From Acridotheres tristis (taxonomy: Eukaryota > Chordata > Aves > Passeriformes > Sturnidae), in NCBI GenBank assembly GCA_037013685.1, contig CM072886.1, forward strand, positions 88,648,422-88,712,421: a DNA stretch of 64,000 nucleotides. Reading direction: 5' to 3'. Position 1 is the first letter of the stretch. Every line of letters begins with the position of its first letter. The position numbers were made by a program, and so were the translations under genes. The notes below the pieces were generated by a model. That model saw only the letters and a program-made list of their open reading frames with translations. It was not told where the DNA came from and ran no database searches. This document shows positions 61,601 through 64,000 of this stretch, in pieces.

Positions 61601-64000
61601 TGCAAAGACTTATGTCATCCTGAAGAAGTTTCACTGAGATATGCTAGGTGAAACAACTTGGAAAATGTTTTTTGAACAGATTTTTAGTAGGACAAACGCA
61701 GGCACCCATTCCTTAGCCTCTCAAATTAAAAGGCTCTCTGTGGGTAGTCTTTGTGTGCCAGCAGTCCTTTGTTGAGTGACAGTCTGAATATGGGCTGGAG
61801 GCTGCATGTGCATCTTTGATCTCCAGGCTGTGGAGTGGAACCAGTTTGAACCTTTGGTGTTTTAGTTTAAAAGTGCCCATAATATTCCGTGCCTTTGAGA
61901 GTGGGCCTTAAAGGCATGAAGGCATAATACTGGGAAGTTGGTGTTCTGTAGGGGAATACATCAATGTCAAATTCTTCCATATTATTCTTATCCCCATTCT
62001 CTTTCAATGTGCATTCAAGGCAATTCAAGAATGAAGAAGAATCATGAATATTATCTCTTAATATCTTGCAAAAGACAAATTATGTGTTTTTATTCTGTAC
62101 ATTGAAGCATTCCTGCTAGTATCCAGTTAGCTTAAAATGGAGGAGGTAGTTAGCTATTCAGTCTTTCTCTTCTATTTCAGTATAGCCATCAACTATTATC
62201 TCCATGTGAATTTCTTACAGTGGCAAAGCTCTCTATTTTATATACATTGCTGTTTCTCCTGTTTTTCATTGTTATCTCTCACTTTTCCTAATTGTTTTGT
62301 TAATATAAACATTTAATCAGCATGAGGATTTTGACCACACTGGTCATCTCTCTTAATCTGTGGACCTCCTTCTCAATTTTTGGAGATTTGTCTTTTTCTT
62401 CCATTGTGTCACTGACGTTCTCTTCCAGCCTTCTTCCTTGAAATTTTCATTTAACTCTGGAAAGAAACTTCTGCCAGAAACGAGGTATAAATGTTTGTGT
62501 TTCCTCAGAATATCTTCTGTTTCTACGTATTTTATGTAATCTAGTCATAACTGCTGGCTTCTAGGCAAGTAACTCCTTCAGGCAATACAGTGATTAGATC
62601 GTAATGACATTCAAAACTGAGGAACCTTATTTTGGATTCAGCATCTCATGTTGGAAAGTTTTCTAACAAAATTATAGGCACCTTAATCATGATGTATTGT
62701 TGCTCACTCTTGGGCATATTAATATAGGATGAGTTCATGTGTTAGAAAGGGGTGTTGGAAAGGGAAGATTCCTGGTTCTCAGCTCATGTGACTGGATATT
62801 CAACAGTCTACCCTGAGATTTGTTTTATTGTCCCAGAGATCTGTAGATATTCAAGATCCCATCTCTGAATTACTGAAAAGGCTGCTGCTGTTCAAGAAAA
62901 TCAGTGATGTTTCTAGATTTTGTTTTCCTTCTGAAGCAAGGCTGATGTGATTACACTGTCAGTTCCTCCTAGTAATTTCTGACCAGTGGCCAATTGCAAC
63001 CCAGTTTTAACAAGGGATTTCCCAAAGACTGTTAGCTTAATTTCTGTGAAAATGAGATTCTATGGCCAGGGATCCATATGAATGAAGAAGAGGCTGCAAC
63101 ATGAGCACAGAGAGCTTAGGGCCAGCTGTGCCACTTTGTCCTCCATGTCCAGCTGCTGTTTATGGAAAGGCGATTGACTGGATTGAGAAGATTGTTTAAA
63201 AAATAGCAGAAAACATATTGAGAAAACACAAAGGAAGGGTGAAACCCAGAAGAGTGTGAAGTAGGAGCTGAGGTATGTGTTTGCGTGTTTGCAGAAGCCT
63301 AGGGCAAATGTATCTATAAGAAGCCAGGCTTTATTAGCTGTCCCTTACGCCTCAAAATTATTGTTAACATAGAATTTCACAGCTATATTAAGGTTAAAAT
63401 AATGTGGTTTAACATGAAAGTACTGCAAGTCATCACAGAGATTTCTATACAGGCCACTGAGTAAAATTTATTCTTGTTAATATCTGAATTTTCTAAATCC
63501 TTATACTTGTTACCTGGAGCCCCAGCATGAACATATAAGCATTTGATAACAGAATGTGGTGTTTTCTTTTCTTTTTAGCCTTCTTCATTATGTTTATTCC
63601 AGTACAGTGAGTTTGTGCTACTTTTGCCTTCACTGCACAATTTTCATGTATTATTAGTTTGAGTAATGAAAAGGGCATTTAAACTAGTCTTTGGCTAAGA
63701 AGATTAGCTACTTCTATCTATGTGATGCAGGCAGTCCCTCTTGAAAAGTCCTTTTTTCCCAACTGGAATATGACTCGATGCATCAACAAACTAGAATCTT
63801 TGTCTTTTTGGCCCATAATTCGTTATTGTAATCTTCTTTTTTCTTCTTCTTTTTCCTTTGCTTTTCTATTTTTTTTCTCCTGGGATTGGAGGGATTTTTT
63901 AGATTTTCTGTATTTGTGTTGTGCTTTTAATAGACAAAGAGCATGAAGGAAAGACACCTCTTGAGGTCTTATTATATAAGGTGCAAACATGAGGACATTC
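58634..64000 (+). other. GABBR2 intron 2, 5' portion
   Basis: This is AT-rich unique sequence after the donor site. I searched for the next GABBR2 coding segment (the one beginning LSFAATTPVL in mammals) and did not find it, so intron 2 is longer than 5.3 kb. I recognised no CR1 or LTR here. The stretch holds short T-runs, a small GATTT repeat near 60808-60828 and a GAT repeat near 60630. The 131-codon open frame at 61046-61441 has no recognisable domain and is probably chance. Confidence 0.8.

Noticed and set aside
63826..63900. T/C-rich stretch near the window end, considered as the acceptor of GABBR2 exon 3
   Set aside because: No AG followed by the expected coding segment; the sequence after it does not translate to GABBR2.
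1..64000. CRISPR arrays, operons, phage or other prokaryotic systems
   Set aside because: No regularly spaced repeats, no closely packed long genes and no ribosome-binding sites. A spliced vertebrate exon and CR1 LINEs show this is animal nuclear DNA.

Overview
This window looks like avian nuclear DNA, most likely from a passerine or another neoavian bird. It is a slice of one very large intron plus a single coding exon. The base composition is AT-rich and intronic throughout, with no dense coding and no bacterial or viral gene organisation. The interspersed repeats are almost all CR1 LINE fragments, including copies with the bird-type 3' end (ATTCTRTG octamer tail). There are two long-terminal-repeat remnants that resemble LTR families I recall from passerine genomes. 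The species call is inference from repeat content.

The one confidently coding segment is a 138-base exon at 58496-58633 on the + strand. It encodes 46 residues of the extracellular ligand-binding-type (Venus flytrap) domain of the GABA-B receptor subunit 2, GABBR2, and almost certainly is exon 2. It has a long polypyrimidine tract with AG before it and a CAG|GTAAGG donor after it. Everything from 1 to 58495 is therefore the 3' part of GABBR2 intron 1, whose 5' end lies outside the window. Everything from 58634 to 64000 is the 5' part of intron 2. No other GABBR2 exon was found. The many short open frames on both strands look like chance openings or pieces of repeats.

Layout: 1-10.2 kb is unique intron with a weak CR1 relic (1.4 kb), a cluster of three perfect POU octamer motifs (5.3 kb) and paired E-boxes (8.6 kb). 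A CR1 copy on the + strand lies at 10.2-10.85 kb. A short 5S-rRNA-like SINE relic lies at 11.6 kb. A complete solo LTR with a 5-bp target duplication lies at 12.07-12.77 kb, followed by an old CR1 relic (13.15-13.45 kb). The stretch 13.5-28.8 kb is mostly unique, with a dispersed ~85-bp direct duplication (21.0 and 21.7 kb) and a CR1 reverse-transcriptase relic (23.1 kb). A strong ~80-nt hairpin with a perfect 20-bp stem is at 34.3-34.4 kb. CR1 fragments on the - strand lie at 28.8, 34.6, 38.1, 42.5-43.3 and 57.85 kb. An A/C low-complexity tract is at 49.2 kb and a truncated LTR remnant at 51.9-52.3 kb.

No new multi-gene system is visible. The most interesting signals are regulatory or repeat-derived structures inside the GABBR2 intron: the hairpin, the octamer cluster, the 5S-like SINE relic and the local duplication. 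Three apparent residue changes from the mammalian protein in a normally conserved exon also deserve checking.
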